From CAYRML01 sp964425485 (GTDB lineage Bacteria; Bacillota; Dehalobacteriia; UBA4068): a stretch of 13,163 bases of DNA. Below, one piece after another: positions 13,156 to 13,163 of the stretch. Below the pieces are notes generated by a model. That model was not told the origin of the DNA, searched no databases, and saw nothing but the letters and a program-made list of their open reading frames with translations. The position numbers and the translations under genes were made by a program. The first letter of the stretch is position 1. The number at the start of each line of letters is the position of its first letter. The DNA is taken from NCBI GenBank assembly GCA_964425485.1, contig CAYRML010000042.1, forward strand, positions 1-13,163. Direction: 5' to 3'.

Positions 13156-13163
13156 CGCTGAGT

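Overview
The window looks like chromosomal DNA from a strictly anaerobic Bacillota (Firmicutes) bacterium, in the broad Clostridia/Negativicutes range; I cannot place it more precisely. The reasons are AT-rich intergenic DNA, strong GGAGG-type ribosome binding sites before almost every gene, a T-box leader RNA, a four-subunit ferredoxin-dependent 2-oxoacid oxidoreductase, a family 3 amino-acid ABC importer and a ferredoxin:thioredoxin-reductase-like iron-sulfur protein. I see no phage, insertion sequence, CRISPR array, tRNA or rRNA.

Layout. Positions 1-84 (-) hold the N-terminus of a GntR-type regulator that runs off the left edge. 211-936 (-) is a polytopic YhhN-like membrane protein. 1157-1936 (+) is PgeF/YfiH, tail to tail with a small radical SAM protein of the TatD-associated type (1940-2542, -). 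From 2749 a consensus promoter drives a leader with a terminator and a competing hairpin, followed by two small membrane proteins of unknown function (2961-3677, +). A bidirectional terminator at 3724-3755 separates them from the porGDAB operon (6814 down to 3807, -), which is preceded by its own promoter and a T-box leader (7128-6846). Further upstream on the same strand is an amino-acid ABC importer: binding lipoprotein, permease, ATPase (9533 down to 7205). After a gene-free stretch of about 490 bases comes a + strand redox/sulfur cluster: thioredoxin (10026-10340), an 818-residue CoA-disulfide reductase-rhodanese-TusA-DsrE fusion (10395-12851), and a 65-residue FTR catalytic-subunit-like protein (12921-13118). 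A ribosome binding site at the right edge suggests another gene follows.

How the parts may work together. PorGDAB interconverts a 2-oxoacid with its acyl-CoA and reduced ferredoxin. The T-box implies that the operon responds to uncharged tRNA, with isoleucine the best guess, so the enzyme may serve biosynthesis (for example propionyl-CoA to 2-oxobutyrate) rather than only pyruvate catabolism. The right-hand cluster joins a ferredoxin-linked disulfide reductase module, a thioredoxin and a sulfur-relay fusion; a plausible reading is ferredoxin-driven reduction of persulfides, polysulfides or CoA-disulfide. These links are inference; the individual family assignments rest on motifs visible in the sequence.
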